DNA of 64,000 nucleotides from Apostichopus japonicus (GCF_037975245.1 NC_092577.1:3052501-3116500); one strand, 5' to 3'; positions 22,681-35,640 are shown, counted from the first letter of the stretch. Numbers and translations: made by a program. Notes: a model not told the origin generated them from the sequence alone.

Positions 22681-24317
22681 CAAACGACGACAACAACGTT
22701 GAAACTGAAAATCTCTGTACGAGGCAGTCTCTTTCAACGATTCAGTTGACTCCTGTTTACGATCAATTATAAACATGACATCATACGATTAAAAAAAACC
22801 AACACAAAAGAAAAGGAAGCCTCCTAATTAAATTTTTTAATCTTTAGTACCTCCCAAATATAACCATCACTTTCATATTCAAGTAATAAAGAGATACTGT
22901 AATTTCTATGAAGGTTGATTTCTGATCCTTCAACGCTCCTTTTCCAACATACTCAAGTGCAAAGTATGTCAAGTGTCCATGCAATGACACGCAGGAAATG
23001 TAGTAACAACTTAATTCTCCATCAATTTATGTAATCTCTCCTAACTGCAGAATATTAGTTAAATATTTTAATTATATATTTCCACTCTCCAGAAAACATA
23101 TTCCTCTTCTCCAGAATTTTAAGAAAGCCTGATATATACTAAATAGTGACTTGAGCGATCCTTTTCCCTGTCTTTCTTATTGCATACTGTATATCTACAC
23201 AAAACGACATAAATGCAGTAAATATATATCCCAAAAAAGTTCCGTATGACAACTGTTGCATAAAATGCCAGCATGCATACATCATATATGCTGTGCTGTA
23301 ATGCTCTGCGTTATATATATATATTGAGGAGCCTTGTGCCGTGAGTTGACTTACAACTGCTGCTAGTACGACATATGCCGACTGTGAATGTCATCTTTGC
23401 AATATCTACGGAGTTATTTTTAGCCTTTCCATTGCAGCTAGCCTGCATACATGTCATGTATGTATATATATATACTGTATATATGCAATACTGTGCGGAC
23501 TTTTGGTTACCGGTGTGCGTACGTGTGTGTGTGTGTGTACGTGTGTGATACAGTGCGTTTAGTCGGAGAATATATATATGAGAGGGGAGACTGGAATATT
23601 AACAACAACAAGAAAGATTTGAGGGGCAAATTTCTCGACGACCACATGGACGGAATATAAGCTCATTTGAAAATACAGTGCATGTAGTGTGAGGGAGCTG
23701 GCTGATTATATTTGCAGTACACTATGGTACACACTGTTGTAGTGACTAGGCAGGTCCTGTTGGTTTATAGATTCAATTGCACTGGAATGCATTCGAATGA
23801 GAAAAGAAGAAAAAATAAGAGAAAAGAAAACAGGAGGATGGAGAATGGAAAGAAAAGTTACTTATATTCTTACTTAAAAAATAAATGTATTTTTATGTTT
23901 CAGTGGAGTTATAATAATATGAATGTATTAGTTATAATAAATAAAGAAAGCTGGCTGTTAGATAGGAGGGGTGAAGTCCTGAGGGGAGTGGGCGTGGGAG
24001 GGAGAGGGGCTGCTTTAAATCAATGAGACAAGATTAGCTGCTTGTTTTTGCTTCTTGATTAAATCTATTCCACATGCAGGTATAAACAATATTTTGGTAG
24101 ATGAAAAAAAGTGTCAAAAAAAATTTCTGTCTACTCCGTGAATCTTAAGTAGATGAATTCGAGTACGAGAAAAACAGAACACTTGAATAAAAAAAAATTT
24201 GAATAAACAAATAATACAACTTTATCCAATCTGAGTAGAAGAGTTAAAGTGCATGCGCCTATGGCAAGCCAAATATGCACAATATTACCTAGATAAACAG
24301 GTTTTCCAACACACTGT
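22681..24317. other. Non-coding spacer
   Basis: It has a TG microsatellite (23524-23540) and A-rich patches (23805-23850). The open frames are low-complexity and unlike any known protein. Confidence 0.4.
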
Positions 24318-24416
24318 TTGTACATACAGTAAACCCTTAGTGACTGCATCACCGTATGTACATACAGTAAATCCTTAGTGAATGTATCTCTGTTTGTACA
24401 CACAGTAAACCCTTAG
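24318..24416. repeat. Three-copy ~42-bp tandem repeat
   Basis: 'GTACATACAGTAAACCCTTA' occurs three times with one or two substitutions (24322, 24358 and 24397), separated by related 20-bp spacers. Confidence 0.85.
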
Positions 24417-26239
24417 ACCAAGCCCCCTTCCACCCCCTCCCTCTACTTGCCCACCTTCAAATGTCAGTCGGGAGAGGGGGCTACATTCAGCCGAAAGAAT
24501 AAGACCACCTTATCAAACTCACCAAAAACTTAAAAGTATTTATTAGCACATCCTAAACTTGTCTAAATTTTTAATTTTTGTCTGGGTGGACTTCTTTCAG
24601 AACCCCCTACATGGGAGCTGATTTCTACAACCCTGAGACCACACACCCGCCTTCATAAAATCCTTCATTTACTTCTGGCTTTTACCACATAGGTTTAGCC
24701 CCTAACTAAATCAATCAAGAGATTTTAGAATTTGCTGCCCCTTCCCCCCCCCCCTCCTTTAAACTCTTGTACATCCCACTGACAGTATGACAGAATGAAC
24801 ATGCTGCTTCTATTAATCAGATTTATCGTAAGGAACTGTTCATACTGTCAGTACCAGTGCTTTAAAGCATGATGTGAGACTACAGTATACAGTGGTACTA
24901 AGCATTACAAAATTATCCTAACTAAGCCGAAACACTGAATATATTATTAAATGGAGTCCAATCTGTTCTAAAAACTTACGTTACTGTTACGTAAACACTT
25001 TTAACAATATGATTCAAGAAAATTAGAGATTTTAAAACTTTCTCCTCATCATTTGAAAGAATTATGACTTGATGAGTCAAACTAATGAGTTTGTGTACAT
25101 ATGAAATTAAAGTTCAAATGTTATCAAACATTTCTTAATGTTTCTTCATTTTTCCTTTCATTTCAAACTCTCAGTTTAAATACAACATACGTGATCTTAC
25201 AAAGTCACAAGTGGTTTCTGAGTGGGATAGCAGGGGGAGGGCAGGGGTAGGAGGAGGGGGAGGGGGAAAGAAAAAGAAGTACTTAAGTACTATAGATTTG
25301 ATGGATGACAAGAAAGTGCATCACTCACTATTAGGCTCAGATGTGTTGCACTTTCTTGACATATTCAGTCAGAAGGTTATAAAACACCACCCCTCTTCAC
25401 CCCTCCCACCAAGCCCACCCACACAGTTATATCCGTCCACCGCCCACTTTTCAACCTGGCTAACTCCCACCTTCAGAATCTTCCTTTTTAATCAAGTTCA
25501 TTTATTTCGGTTCGATGACAGGCATGGTACTTTTTATACCCTTGCATGCTCTGGGCTAAATTATAAATACCTGAAGTACAACTTAAATTCAGCCTTAGGA
25601 AACACTAAGAAACACACACACAAAAAGCCACAAAAGAAAGAAAAAAACAGAGATTAAGTCTTAACAAGCCACCCGAAAGTAAGAGAAGAAGGGAGGGAAC
25701 ACCCACAGATGGACGGATGGACGGGCGGACAGAGTGAACCTGCACAAACTTGCTCGATGATGCATACATTCTAACAATGACTGTACTGTAGATCTCGCAA
25801 AATGTAATATCAATAAGGAATCCACCTGAGCAACCAAAATATCTCTAATCTGCCTTCAATGTATACAGTAGTTTGATAATGTATTTCTGTTTAACAATTT
25901 CTTTAAGTTTAAATCAAAATAATTAGTAATGACATGTCTAGTTTTCTTCTGCTTAAATGTTTATAATTTTTGGGTTCTTTCTCTTGCTTTTCTCTTCATT
26001 TTTTCTTTTTTCTTTTACAATCTCAAGATTAACTTGACCATATCCAATGCTGAAAAATATTTAAAGCGGACTCACATATATATATTCGTTATTTCATTTA
26101 ACCATAAATTGGTATAACTTTCTACCATTACAGAAATTTACAAATTTGATCATTTACAAATTTGGAAGGTAGGGAAAGTGAGCACTGAAACTAGAAGTGG
26201 GGTCAGTAGAGGCATACACAAGTGCTACCATTTTCTTTT
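24417..26239. other. Non-coding spacer with a G-quadruplex-type motif
   Basis: No gene is supported. The 148-codon frame at 25211-25657 starts in the G-rich motif and has low-complexity composition. The G-rich track at 25228-25268 has at least four runs of three or more G and could form a G-quadruplex. Confidence 0.45.
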
Positions 26240-26440
26240 CTTTATTAATGACAATTGGGTTCAGCTTGTGTCTTCCTAGCTGGGGTAAGGTGAGATATGT
26301 GGGGGAGGTGCTGTTTATGACAATAGACCAATAATGGTTGTTGGGTTCTTTTCCTGGCTGGGGTGAAGTGAGAAGTGGGGGGGGAGGAAAGAGGAGATTT
26401 TTATGACAGCTATCTCTACCACAAAGACTGACGATGATGG
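26240..26440 (-). repeat. Family E tandem repeat, two units in opposite orientation
   Basis: On the minus strand this reads CCAACAACCATTATTGGTCTAT, a run of C, then CACTTCTCACTTCACCCCAGCC and AGGAAAAGAACCCAA. That is the same unit order as at 5465-6040, but with only two units and about 75-80 percent similarity by eye. Confidence 0.8.
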
Positions 26441-27041
26441 CTGCCTTTGTATCTCAGAAACATAAAAATGCAGACAAACAAAAATCAAAGAATTTATGCT
26501 TTAAGTATTGTTTTGAGTATGAATTCCTTCCTCTGACTATACATATATAATAAACAAACCCATTCAAGTCTTTCAATTTTTAAAACACAGGAACAATCGC
26601 CTGCAATTGTCAAAATAAAAGGTTAATTGCTTAGATTTATGAACCTGTTTGGGCACAATATTGTAGTATCACTTCCTTCCTATTCCCACCCCATAACTCT
26701 TGGGTGGTCTTTACACAAACACATGCGTGCACTATAGAAAAGAAACAAAGCAATAATTTATGCATTTATATTTAAGCACTCATTTACTGTTGGGGACTGC
26801 ACTTGACTATCTTCTGTATGTATACATTTAGAAGATTAAGTATTACTAGGTCTGGTCACACAGATTGACATGAAAGCAGGAACAGTATCAGACACACAGA
26901 CCTGCCACCACTACATACTAAACCATGATTTTAATGCACATGGATACCAGTGAGTGACCAGTGAATGTGCAAAATGCTATACACATACATGTACAAAATT
27001 GGAGAAACTGCTATGTACACTAATGATGCAAAGATAATACG
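26441..27041. other. Non-coding spacer
   Basis: Nothing recognised. Confidence 0.4.
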
Positions 27042-27414
27042 TTAAAGACATTGAAAACTCGCCCCAAACCGCGTGTGGCCATCTGAAAAAGTTAACTTTC
27101 TGTTGCTTGCAAGTGACGTTTTGTTTGTGTCGTTACAAAATGCAGACAGTGATGAAACGTGATACCTTAATTGTTATCTTAAGCTGGACCTGAGATGTCC
27201 ATCGCTGTATGGTTTGTACACTGTGCTGTGGGCATTGACCGCAGCTGTATGCACTGACTGTACACTAGTGTCTAATTATCGACGATAGCAAGCTGTGTGT
27301 GTATTTTCTGGGACCGATGGGTGGTGTTTAACAATTCTGTTACACCTCATTCGAAACTAGGTCAAATTACCGGCATTAGACGTTTCCTTTTGCGCGAGTC
27401 TTCACACCCTTTAA
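27042..27414 (-). mobile_element. TTAA-flanked MITE (family A), copy 1
   Basis: It begins TTAAAGACATTGAAAACTCG and its other end, reversed, begins TTAAAGGGTGTGAAGACTCG. These form imperfect ~22-bp terminal inverted repeats with TTAA at each edge. The whole 373-bp unit matches the reverse complement of 46273-46636. TTAA target duplications are typical of piggyBac and Kolobok elements. With no coding capacity, this is a non-autonomous MITE. Confidence 0.85.
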
Positions 27415-27686
27415 CCCATTCTTGGTACATGTATATTTAACGTTTTTTTTTATAACTTAATAAGAAACAAACTTTCTAAAATCCAAAACAGCTCCCGCCA
27501 CAAAATGTGATTTTAATACTATTCCTGGAGATGCAACACTCTATACTCCTCTGTTATGTGGTTGTGAACACAATCATTGTGAATTTTAGTGTAATTTAAC
27601 AAGATACAATACATTGTACAAAGCATTGTTAGCAAGATCTGTTGAAGGTAGACACAGACAAGCTAGACACCAGACAATAATAAGTA
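27415..27686. other. Non-coding spacer
   Basis: Nothing recognised. Confidence 0.35.
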
Positions 27687-28027
27687 ATATCTGATTGGAA
27701 TGAATAGAAACAGACTTATTCAATAGAGGTCCGCTTTTTAGCTTATAAAAGGTCTATTTTTAAAGGTCTATTTTTAACTTTCAAAGTTTACTCTCTTTTT
27801 CACAATTGAACAATTTACACAGTGGTCATCTCATTATTTCAGATCTGTCTGTTTTCACACCAAAAAATATAATTGCAAACCAAATCACAACAAACATGAA
27901 AACGACCAGTCTTTGCTTCATACAACGTTAACTTGCCAAACGGGCAAGTTCTGCATACCATCAGTATATTGTCCCACAACGTACTGTAGGTTAGAAAGTC
28001 AAAAATGGTCACACAACATTTTAGAAG
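27687..28027. repeat. ~320-bp direct repeat 'F', copy 1
   Basis: It begins ATATCTGATTGGAATGAATA and includes 'CAGATCTGTC' and 'CATCAGTATATTG'. It matches 29467-29780 along its whole length with small indels. No inverted ends or coding frame are visible. It could be a MITE-like element or a local segmental duplication. Confidence 0.85.
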
Positions 28028-29244
28028 CGTGTGTAGCTTTTAAACATCGGTAGGGAAACAGTTTAAGTTCTTGGGGGTTTGTTTTCGAGCCTCCAGAGTA
28101 ACCTTAACTAACCGTAAAGATTGTAATAAATTTTCTACTGCAATTTCACAATTCAATATCACTGAAGACTGTATGATAGGCTTACTATACAGCATTCATG
28201 AAAACATAAGACTTGGTTTACCATTTGAAACAATGAGAACACACCTTTTCCCTTCCCTTACCTTCCCCCCCCCACCCTAATTTACCTTTACACAATCTTT
28301 CTGGGTGAGAGTATCAGCGAATTACATGTGTGCTTAATGTATGTGTCTTTGAACTTAGGAAAAGACAATGCTGCCGACGATGAATAAGTTATTACTGTAA
28401 CTAAGTAACCATTCTTCCAGCTGGCCTATCGTGTAGTGCCAGTGGTCAGACAACCGTCAATATTGAGTTTCCCTGAGCCGACGGGGTGACCCCATTTATG
28501 TTTGAACTGACACTGCTTAGACAAATCCCGAGCATTCAAATGAGTCACAGAAATATGACCAAACAAAATCAGTGCAAGGTTCCTTCTTACCTTTACGTGT
28601 ACTCTTGTGAATGTGGAAGTTTGCGTGTCCGCAGTACAATGAACACTAAAGCGGTCAATTTGGCTTTTGCTTAAACAACTGTCAAAAAGCGTTAGTACAG
28701 TCTACTGGGCTAAATATGCTATGATCATGGTATCATACAATTGTTTAGTACAAGGCAGGGAGCTGTTGCATTATAACAGCTCCATACTAGTTACCAGAGG
28801 GAATGTCAATAGGGTGCAAATTAGTACAACCACTTTGACAAGTGGGAGGGGGGTTTGTTTTGTTGCCGTCCATCTGGAGAGCATGTACTTCGAGCACTCT
28901 CCAATCATGACATAGGATATACTGTACTTAGCATTTCAGAGATTGTTAATGAGAACACCACGTATATACCCGATCTTTCCATTTTACGATCGCATTCCTT
29001 TTCAATTTTGTGGTATTTTCGACAACTGATGAGATGTCCTTTTCACAAATAACCAGACATGTCCCACATGAATTGAGTTTGTTAACAGCTTTTGGCACTG
29101 TCCCAACCTCCATAAAACAAAGCATATCTTTAATTCAGAAAATGACAATGTCAAGGGTTCATTGGCTTTGTTTCATAAGAAAATTCAAATAGCTCTTCAC
29201 CCTCTGTTGGTTTCCATAACAATGTCATTGACCTTTGACCTTAC
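28028..29244. other. Putative intron of the C1-domain gene / intergenic
   Basis: On the minus strand this follows the donor site of the C1 exon and would be intron 1. The completing C1 half was not found by eye. The + strand open frames here lack support. Confidence 0.4.
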
Positions 29245-29440
29245 CTTCACACGAATAGCCCTGTTTCAGCAACCCCCAGAGCATTTCTGTACAGTGATGA
29301 CAAAACGTAGGCTTGTGGAAAGTTTTTCTGACAAGGTTGTGTCCTGGCCCTATCTCTATCTTCTTTTTCGCAGGGTCCAGATCGACTAGGGTCCCAAAGA
29401 GGCTCGTGGCCGTTGAATAAGCAGCCATGTTGTCTGACAT
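29245..29440 (-). CDS. First coding exon of a C1-domain (DAG/phorbol-ester-type) protein, DGK-theta-like
   Basis: The exon encodes 65 residues plus one base, starting at an ATG (29438-29440) with an in-frame TAA three codons upstream. Residues 1-32 have no recognised domain. Residues 33-65 are the N-terminal half of a C1 zinc-binding domain: His34 and the pair C47-x2-C50, with 'TFHKPTFCHHC', 'MLWGL' and 'QGYSCEG', so Cys64 begins the next zinc pair. C1 domains bind diacylglycerol or mediate membrane and protein contacts in kinases, diacylglycerol kinases and other signalling proteins. The HKPTxCHHC...LWGL...QGY.CE spacing recalls the first C1 of type V (theta) diacylglycerol kinases, but other C1 families cannot be excluded. 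Coding stops at 29245 and is followed by a consensus donor GTAAGG, interrupting the Gly codon after its first base. The remaining exons should lie at lower coordinates; none was found. The exon could instead begin at an acceptor rather than at this ATG. Confidence 0.72.
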
Positions 29441-29466
29441 GTTTTCTTAAATGACGTCTTCAAAGC

Positions 29467-29780
29467 ATATCTGAATGGAATGAATAGAAACAAACTTATT
29501 CAATACCGGTCTAATTTTTAGGTAATAAAAGGTCTAATTTAAATTTCAAAGATTACTTTCTTTTACAAAATTGAACAAATTTATACCGGTCATTTCATTA
29601 TCTCAGATCTGTCCATTTTCCCATAAAAAACAAAACTTTCATTGAACCAAATCACAACATGAAAAGGACATATCTTTGCTTTTACCTTGTAACTTGCCAA
29701 AATGGGCATTTCTAAATATCATCAGTATATTGCCCCCAAGAAAGGTTACAAAGTCAAGATATGGTCAAACAAATTTTAGA
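29467..29780. repeat. ~320-bp direct repeat 'F', copy 2, next to the C1 exon
   Basis: It begins ATATCTGAATGGAATGAATA and shares the full length of copy 1 (27687-28027). Its edge lies only 26 bp upstream of the proposed ATG of the C1 exon, so any promoter or 5' UTR of that gene would be made largely of this repeat. Confidence 0.85.
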
Positions 29781-32700
29781 ATACTGACATATTTTTTAGA
29801 ACGTTATCATATCTGGTAATCCATTTGGCATCCCATAGATTAGCAAGCTTTAGATGTAAAAGATTCAGCCATTAATCTGACATGTATGGAAAATACACCA
29901 CTTAGGCTATATACATTGACTGTGAAAGTATGATAAGCCTAGTCTAACAAGTAAAGCTTTTGTTATGGAAAAGGTACATAACTTATTACAACATTTGCAA
30001 CATCCGATATGACATTAATGGATTGATAGTACAACCTTCTTCGTGTTCACTGTTCACATGTATTTTTGCGATGTAATATTCAGACATATTCAATCAACTG
30101 TATACATGGGTTTGGAACAGGGCCGGGATAGGGAACCAGAGGGGAAAAGCTGTCATCTTACTTGTGAAAGTGAGTGGTGAACTTTTGTTTCTACACCTTC
30201 CAACCCCCCCCCTCCACCCCTCCCTCCCTTTCCACTGTGCTAAATAGGGGTAAAACCCCACCATATTGCTGGATCGTTCTGCACCAATTGTAGCATCAAA
30301 AAGAGTGTCAGGCAATCAAATGATTACATTTGACTTTTGTACGTACTAAACACAGTACAGTATGTTGTAGTTCTTGAGGTATATCTTGGAAAATGTATAT
30401 ATTGTAAATGTAGCATATAGTACATATATATTGTACGTATATTTTTCAGATGACATATAGCAGCCTTCCTAACAAGATTATATGACAGCTCTAAAGGCAC
30501 GCTTAAATCTCCTTCCCCCCCTCCCTCCCACAGGTATTGGGCATAAAATAAGATCCCTCTACAGAAGGACCCCATCTTCAGTAGCCACATCCCTCCTTCC
30601 CGGGCTCCTCCTCCTTCCTTTCCCCATCCTCAAAACACTTCTAGAAGCTTCCTATGCCACATTAGGTTGTGAAAATAAGTGTTTGCCTTTAACATATCTT
30701 TTGCACTAGTAATAAACTGTAGCATGTGGGTTGCTCTACCAGGTACCTTGCACACATACCCAGATGCTTTGAAATCCAGAAAAACAAGTTTGACAGAATT
30801 CCAACAAGCTTGTATAATTACAATTTTTTTATATTTGCATATTATGCATGTATGATATAACAAAAAAAAATCTCATAGAATTGTGGTTTGAAACTATATC
30901 GTCCAGAACAGCTCTTCATTTCCAATAATGAAGAAAACATCAAAACAGGTTGAAAACTGCAGATTGGCAAAATTTTGGAATATGAAAGTTAGAGGACCTG
31001 AAATTTTGAGCCTATTCTAGCAGGATCTTCTCCAGCGGTGAATCACTGAAATGGAAATTTTTTAGAATTCTAGAAGAATCATACTGTATTTTTCTGTACA
31101 TAATTTCAGGTATAAAGTAAAGATAAATTCAAAGAAACAATTTTATTTATGTTTTTTTTTTTGGAGGGGGGGGGGCAATTATGTTTTGAGTATATATACT
31201 CAGTGCATTTAAGTTACATAAAAACACCCAAAACTGATGACCAACTGCACAACAATTCTGTAACTCTCAATTAGACTATTATCCACAAACAAATTTCTAT
31301 CCCCATGATAAAAGCTACCAGACTGCTTTTACACAAACTGCTAAATCTATAGTTCTACCATGATATATACTCCTTACAGGAAAAAAATTCTTAAGACAAC
31401 AACAAAAAAACACATCCCCAAAATTGATCTACCGAAGATAAAAGAACTGAAAACCAAGCGTATAAGAACACAAAACATCCATGTCAATTTTTATTTAGAA
31501 TCCAAAGTTTCCATGATTCAATTTGAGAATAAAAAATTTAATTTAATTGTCAAATTTAATTAAAAATAACCTATCATTCCAAGAACAAATTCTCCTCCTA
31601 CTTTAGGGCAACAGGCCACACATGACTTCAGCATCCGTATTTAAACAAAGCTCGCAGTGAGCAAAATGCCGTCTCTCTAAAATAAAATACTAAAAAAAAA
31701 AAAATACTGTCATTTTCTCCTCAAACGTGTGCATATAATTGCCACGAGAAAAGAGCAACATATAACCCCCCAAAAAAATGAATACTTTAACGGCCGACTT
31801 CAATCTAAAAATAGCTCCCCACAGTTTTCATCTATGTCTCAGTTTTTTGCATGCAAGCAGCCTGTGGATAGAGGCTACCTCGCAAGGAATTAACAAGTCC
31901 TCGATGAAGAAACGCATCAATTTTTCAAGACGAATCGAATTGGAACTCTCGACAAGGTTTGGCTGCAGTTTCTCTCCCTATGAAGAGTATGGTGTGTGCT
32001 AGTGTACATTTATATGTATACACACATATATACGTACATACGGAGCGTGCGTGTGTGTGCGTGCTTGTGTGTACAATAATTACCGCATGTCTGCATTTCG
32101 TGAGTGCTGTCGTCCTGGCAGCATATGTCGCTCTAGCTAGCTGCGTTAGGAGTAGTTCTAGCCGAGACTTGAAGCAGCCCTGCTAATGAGCGTCGTGTAT
32201 ATGCGTGTGTGTATCTTAGGAATCAATCTCACTGCGTGTCAGTCTGTTTATATCATATATACCGATGACGGGTTTGAAGGATTAATTACCGCGGCTCGGC
32301 TTCTGCCAGGGTATATAGCCATTCTTTCGTACGCAGTTATATGACCGTGATGCAAAACGGAACATAGTTACAGCCTTCGATTCCTGAACAGTAAATATTG
32401 AGCATAGGATGTACTGTACTTGGCCTTGTAATACTACTACTGCACATGTATGCTAGATAGTACCGTACCAGACGTTACAATATATATATACGACGCAAAA
32501 TTTCGACCTTTTCCTCTGCAGATGAAAACATAATTAATTTATGACATTATTGGATGATTTGGCATTGAAAATTTGTACTAGTATGTACAATGAAATCAGG
32601 TTTTTTTGTGAGAACACAATTTCAGGATGCTTAATTGTTTTCTAGCTTCAAGTTGATATTGATCACAGCTTGAAATACTAGCCTGAAATGACAGATATAT

Positions 32701-35312
32701 ATGTATATATACAGAGTTGTATTAAGAGGTACAGTATGTCTTATGATGCTGTGTGCTGTTTTCTTGTTTAACCTACAGTGCAAATTTTTATAAAAATTAA
32801 TTCAGTTCAACTCTTCACTTTTCTTTCTCCAGAAACTGCTTCACATATACGATAATAAATCAAAAATTGTTTGTAATAGACACCAAATTTATGTGATACT
32901 ATAATCATTTGTCTTCTATTTTGGCATTTTTTTTCTGTGTTTTCTAGTCTTACAAATATAAAATTTCAAGACTAGGATTACACCAATTGTTTGCATCTTG
33001 CTACGTAGATGAAAGCAAGTGCTATAAGAATTCTACTGGCTAAAAATCAAGGTCCAACAGTAAGCATTTTCCTGAATTATTGCATATATGTAAATTACAT
33101 AAGTACATGTACATATGGGAGCTACTTATGAGGGCAGCCCCAATAAATATTTGCTGATTATAAGCAGGAAAACGAATCCTGCAATAATAGCTACCAAAAT
33201 CATGCGGATATTTTTTCGAGTTACAATTGTTACCTCACTTATTATGTTTGTTGTTAATATCTACCCAGTGCAAAATGCCAATGGCTTTTTTTTTTACTGT
33301 ACTGGCAAAAACAGAGATCCACTGGGAATTTAGCCAGTTAAATAACCTGAATTTCTAGGCCTGGAATTGGAACTATACTCCTCAAACGCATAAACTGTAA
33401 ATGCAAGACTAAAAATAACAAACGGCATGAAAAAAAGTTAAATTAACCAAAACTCATACTGTACATCAAAAACCGCTGCACATATTTGTGCTGAAGTTGT
33501 CACTCTCTGATGGTGTAACAATACATGTAACCATGCTACACCAATAGACAAAAGATAAGATACTTGGATTCCTAGAACCCTAACCTGTCTTTCTTTTTTC
33601 TTTTCTTTGTTTTAGATCCAACGTCTATCAGGAAAAATTAAAAATTGCTTTCAATTCATATTTATATATGTACACAAACACAAATGTTTGGTACACAAAA
33701 TTACAAATAATTAATTATGATGGACACTTGAGAAACAAACAAATATTGTTAATCAGTCAGGCTATGTAATGACCAAGATAATAAAAAAATGGGAGGGGGG
33801 GGAGGTGGGATAGAAATAAGAAACAAGAAAATTAATGTAAAACAGCAAAAGATCATAACCAAATCTAAATAACCCTTATAGTATCTATAAACTGATTTAA
33901 AAGATGAGATGTTTTGCCCCAAGAAATACAGAGCACATGCTTTTCATTTCCAGTAGACATTGAGAATATACCAAAAATATGATGAACTAAGGTCACAATC
34001 GTCACTCCAACAGAGTTGGCATGATATCCGTGCTTTACATAAGCCAGTATTACCGTTCTTTGTCAGCAAAATATTATCACGCTGCGCCCAAAAGTAACAG
34101 ACCATTTTGCTAAATATTTTTGCAATGCAATACTGGATAAATTATTCCCTACGATTTGGTTCAAATTGTTTTATTTTGCAATTACTAGTATCCTACACCA
34201 TCAGCTGTGCGTCAAGCTTGATAGATAGTACTTACAATGTTATATCTTAAATTGAATAAAAAGCATACAATGTGCTAAATATGCTAAATTATGCTAAAAT
34301 GTGCTAAATATGCTACTAAACTGGTCATTAAGTTAGTTACAACACTTCTTTTTCAGCGTTTTCTTCTTTGATAGCCTTTGTGTATTATTCATGAGTTTGG
34401 GAGCAACCTTTTGTTTTCACAAGTTGCCATGACGACATAACACTAAAACAAGACAGTCTTCACTAAATTTTAATATCACCAAGCAATGGTAATTTTTTCT
34501 TCTCCATGATATATAATCCTCTTAGAATCAAAGTTCTCAGAAACCAGAAGCTAATCTGGAGAAGAAGAAGAAAAAAAAGGGCTTCACGCTTCACTAGCTC
34601 TCACTTGGAACTTGAAGTATTACCGTGGCGACAGATTGTACTAGCGCAGCAATTGCTCTTAACAGGATGCAGCGTGCATGATGAATATATATATCTGCAT
34701 ACCATCTCCCCTGAATTTCAAATGCACACTAGAACTGTAACGCTTTACGGTTTAGGAGTGAACTATCGTCAAACATTCTTTCACGCTTGTGTTTCCTGGA
34801 AATTACATTTTACCTGATTGATATGAGGTATAAATTGACGTGCCCACAGAGCAGGCGGGCACATAGATCTCAATATATATATATATATCGGGTGTGATCT
34901 AGCTCGTCTTCATGGTTTAACATTTCAAGGCTGCTTGCGTTAATTAGCATGTTTGGTCAAACGACACAAGCCATGCATAAGGCTCTTGTCTTCCATGAGT
35001 CCACGGTCTAGTCCCCATCTAATGTATGCCTCGGTAGTGCAGATATATATATTATACACAGAAGAAAATTATAACGGGCGATGAAAAAGTGAAGGTAAAT
35101 TGTAGGAAGGGACAAAACAGAGAGATAGAGGATAATTATAATATGAGCAAAGAAAATGGGAAAGGAGAAAAAAAAGGGGGAATATTTATGGGCAGTTTTT
35201 ACTAGAAGAATCAAAATTATGAATTTCAACCTTTTGTAGACATCCAGCTATCTAAGTTTCCCAATGAGTAAATTCAGGGCTCGCTGTATAGCATTCCAGC
35301 AACCCTATAAAG
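29781..35312. other. Long non-coding stretch
   Basis: No gene or transposon could be supported over 5.5 kb. Small features include a T/G run (31152-31175), a TG-rich patch (32046-32075), a short tandem of TGCTAAATATGC words (34269-34316) and an (AT)n run (34872-34888). Frames at 30094-30863, 31360-32186 and 34506-34817 are short, mostly start at non-ATG codons or lie in biased sequence, and match nothing known. Confidence 0.45.
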
Positions 35313-35640
35313 CCAGAGTAGGGGAGGAAGGGGAGGGGGAGGGGTTAGAATATAAACATTTACTTGATATCCTGTATCAAACAAACACTACATATCCCTT
35401 ACCATGTTCCTTACTGTACCGGTACTTTCGTCTCAAAAATCAGAGGGGAGGGGGAGGGGATGGGTTAGATATAAACGTTGCCTCGATATCCTGTATCAAA
35501 CAACCAAGTGCTATAATCCCTGACCTTGGTCTTTACTGTACCAGTACTTTCAACTCCTATTTCAGAGGGCAGGGGGCAAGGGAAGGGGGATGGGTTAGAA
35601 TATAAACATTGCCTCCATATCCTGTATCAAACACTATACC
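35313..35640 (+). repeat. ~125-bp tandem repeat, 2.7 copies, G-rich head in each
   Basis: Each unit starts with a G/A-rich block (for example AGGGGAGGGGGAGGGGATGG) followed by TTAGAATATAAAC, GATATCCTGTATCAAACA and TTTACTGTACCAGTACTTTC. Unit starts are near 35316, 35441 and 35563. Each head has four or more close G runs, so the G-quadruplex potential is repeated with the unit. The frame across it is not a gene. Confidence 0.9.

Noticed and set aside
25211-25657. 148-codon + frame
   Set aside because: It starts inside a G-rich G4-type tract, passes through a pyrimidine tract and has low-complexity composition with no family motif.
27687-29780. LTR pair of a retrotransposon
   Set aside because: The two ~320-bp direct repeats lack TG...CA ends, primer-binding or polypurine tracts, and the interior holds a host-type C1 exon instead of gag/pol.
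34928-35035. Possible degenerate tRNA-SINE head (GGTCTAGTCCC, TTTGGTCAAACG)
   Set aside because: The B-box match is poor, the body is not shared with other families in the window and no borders are visible.
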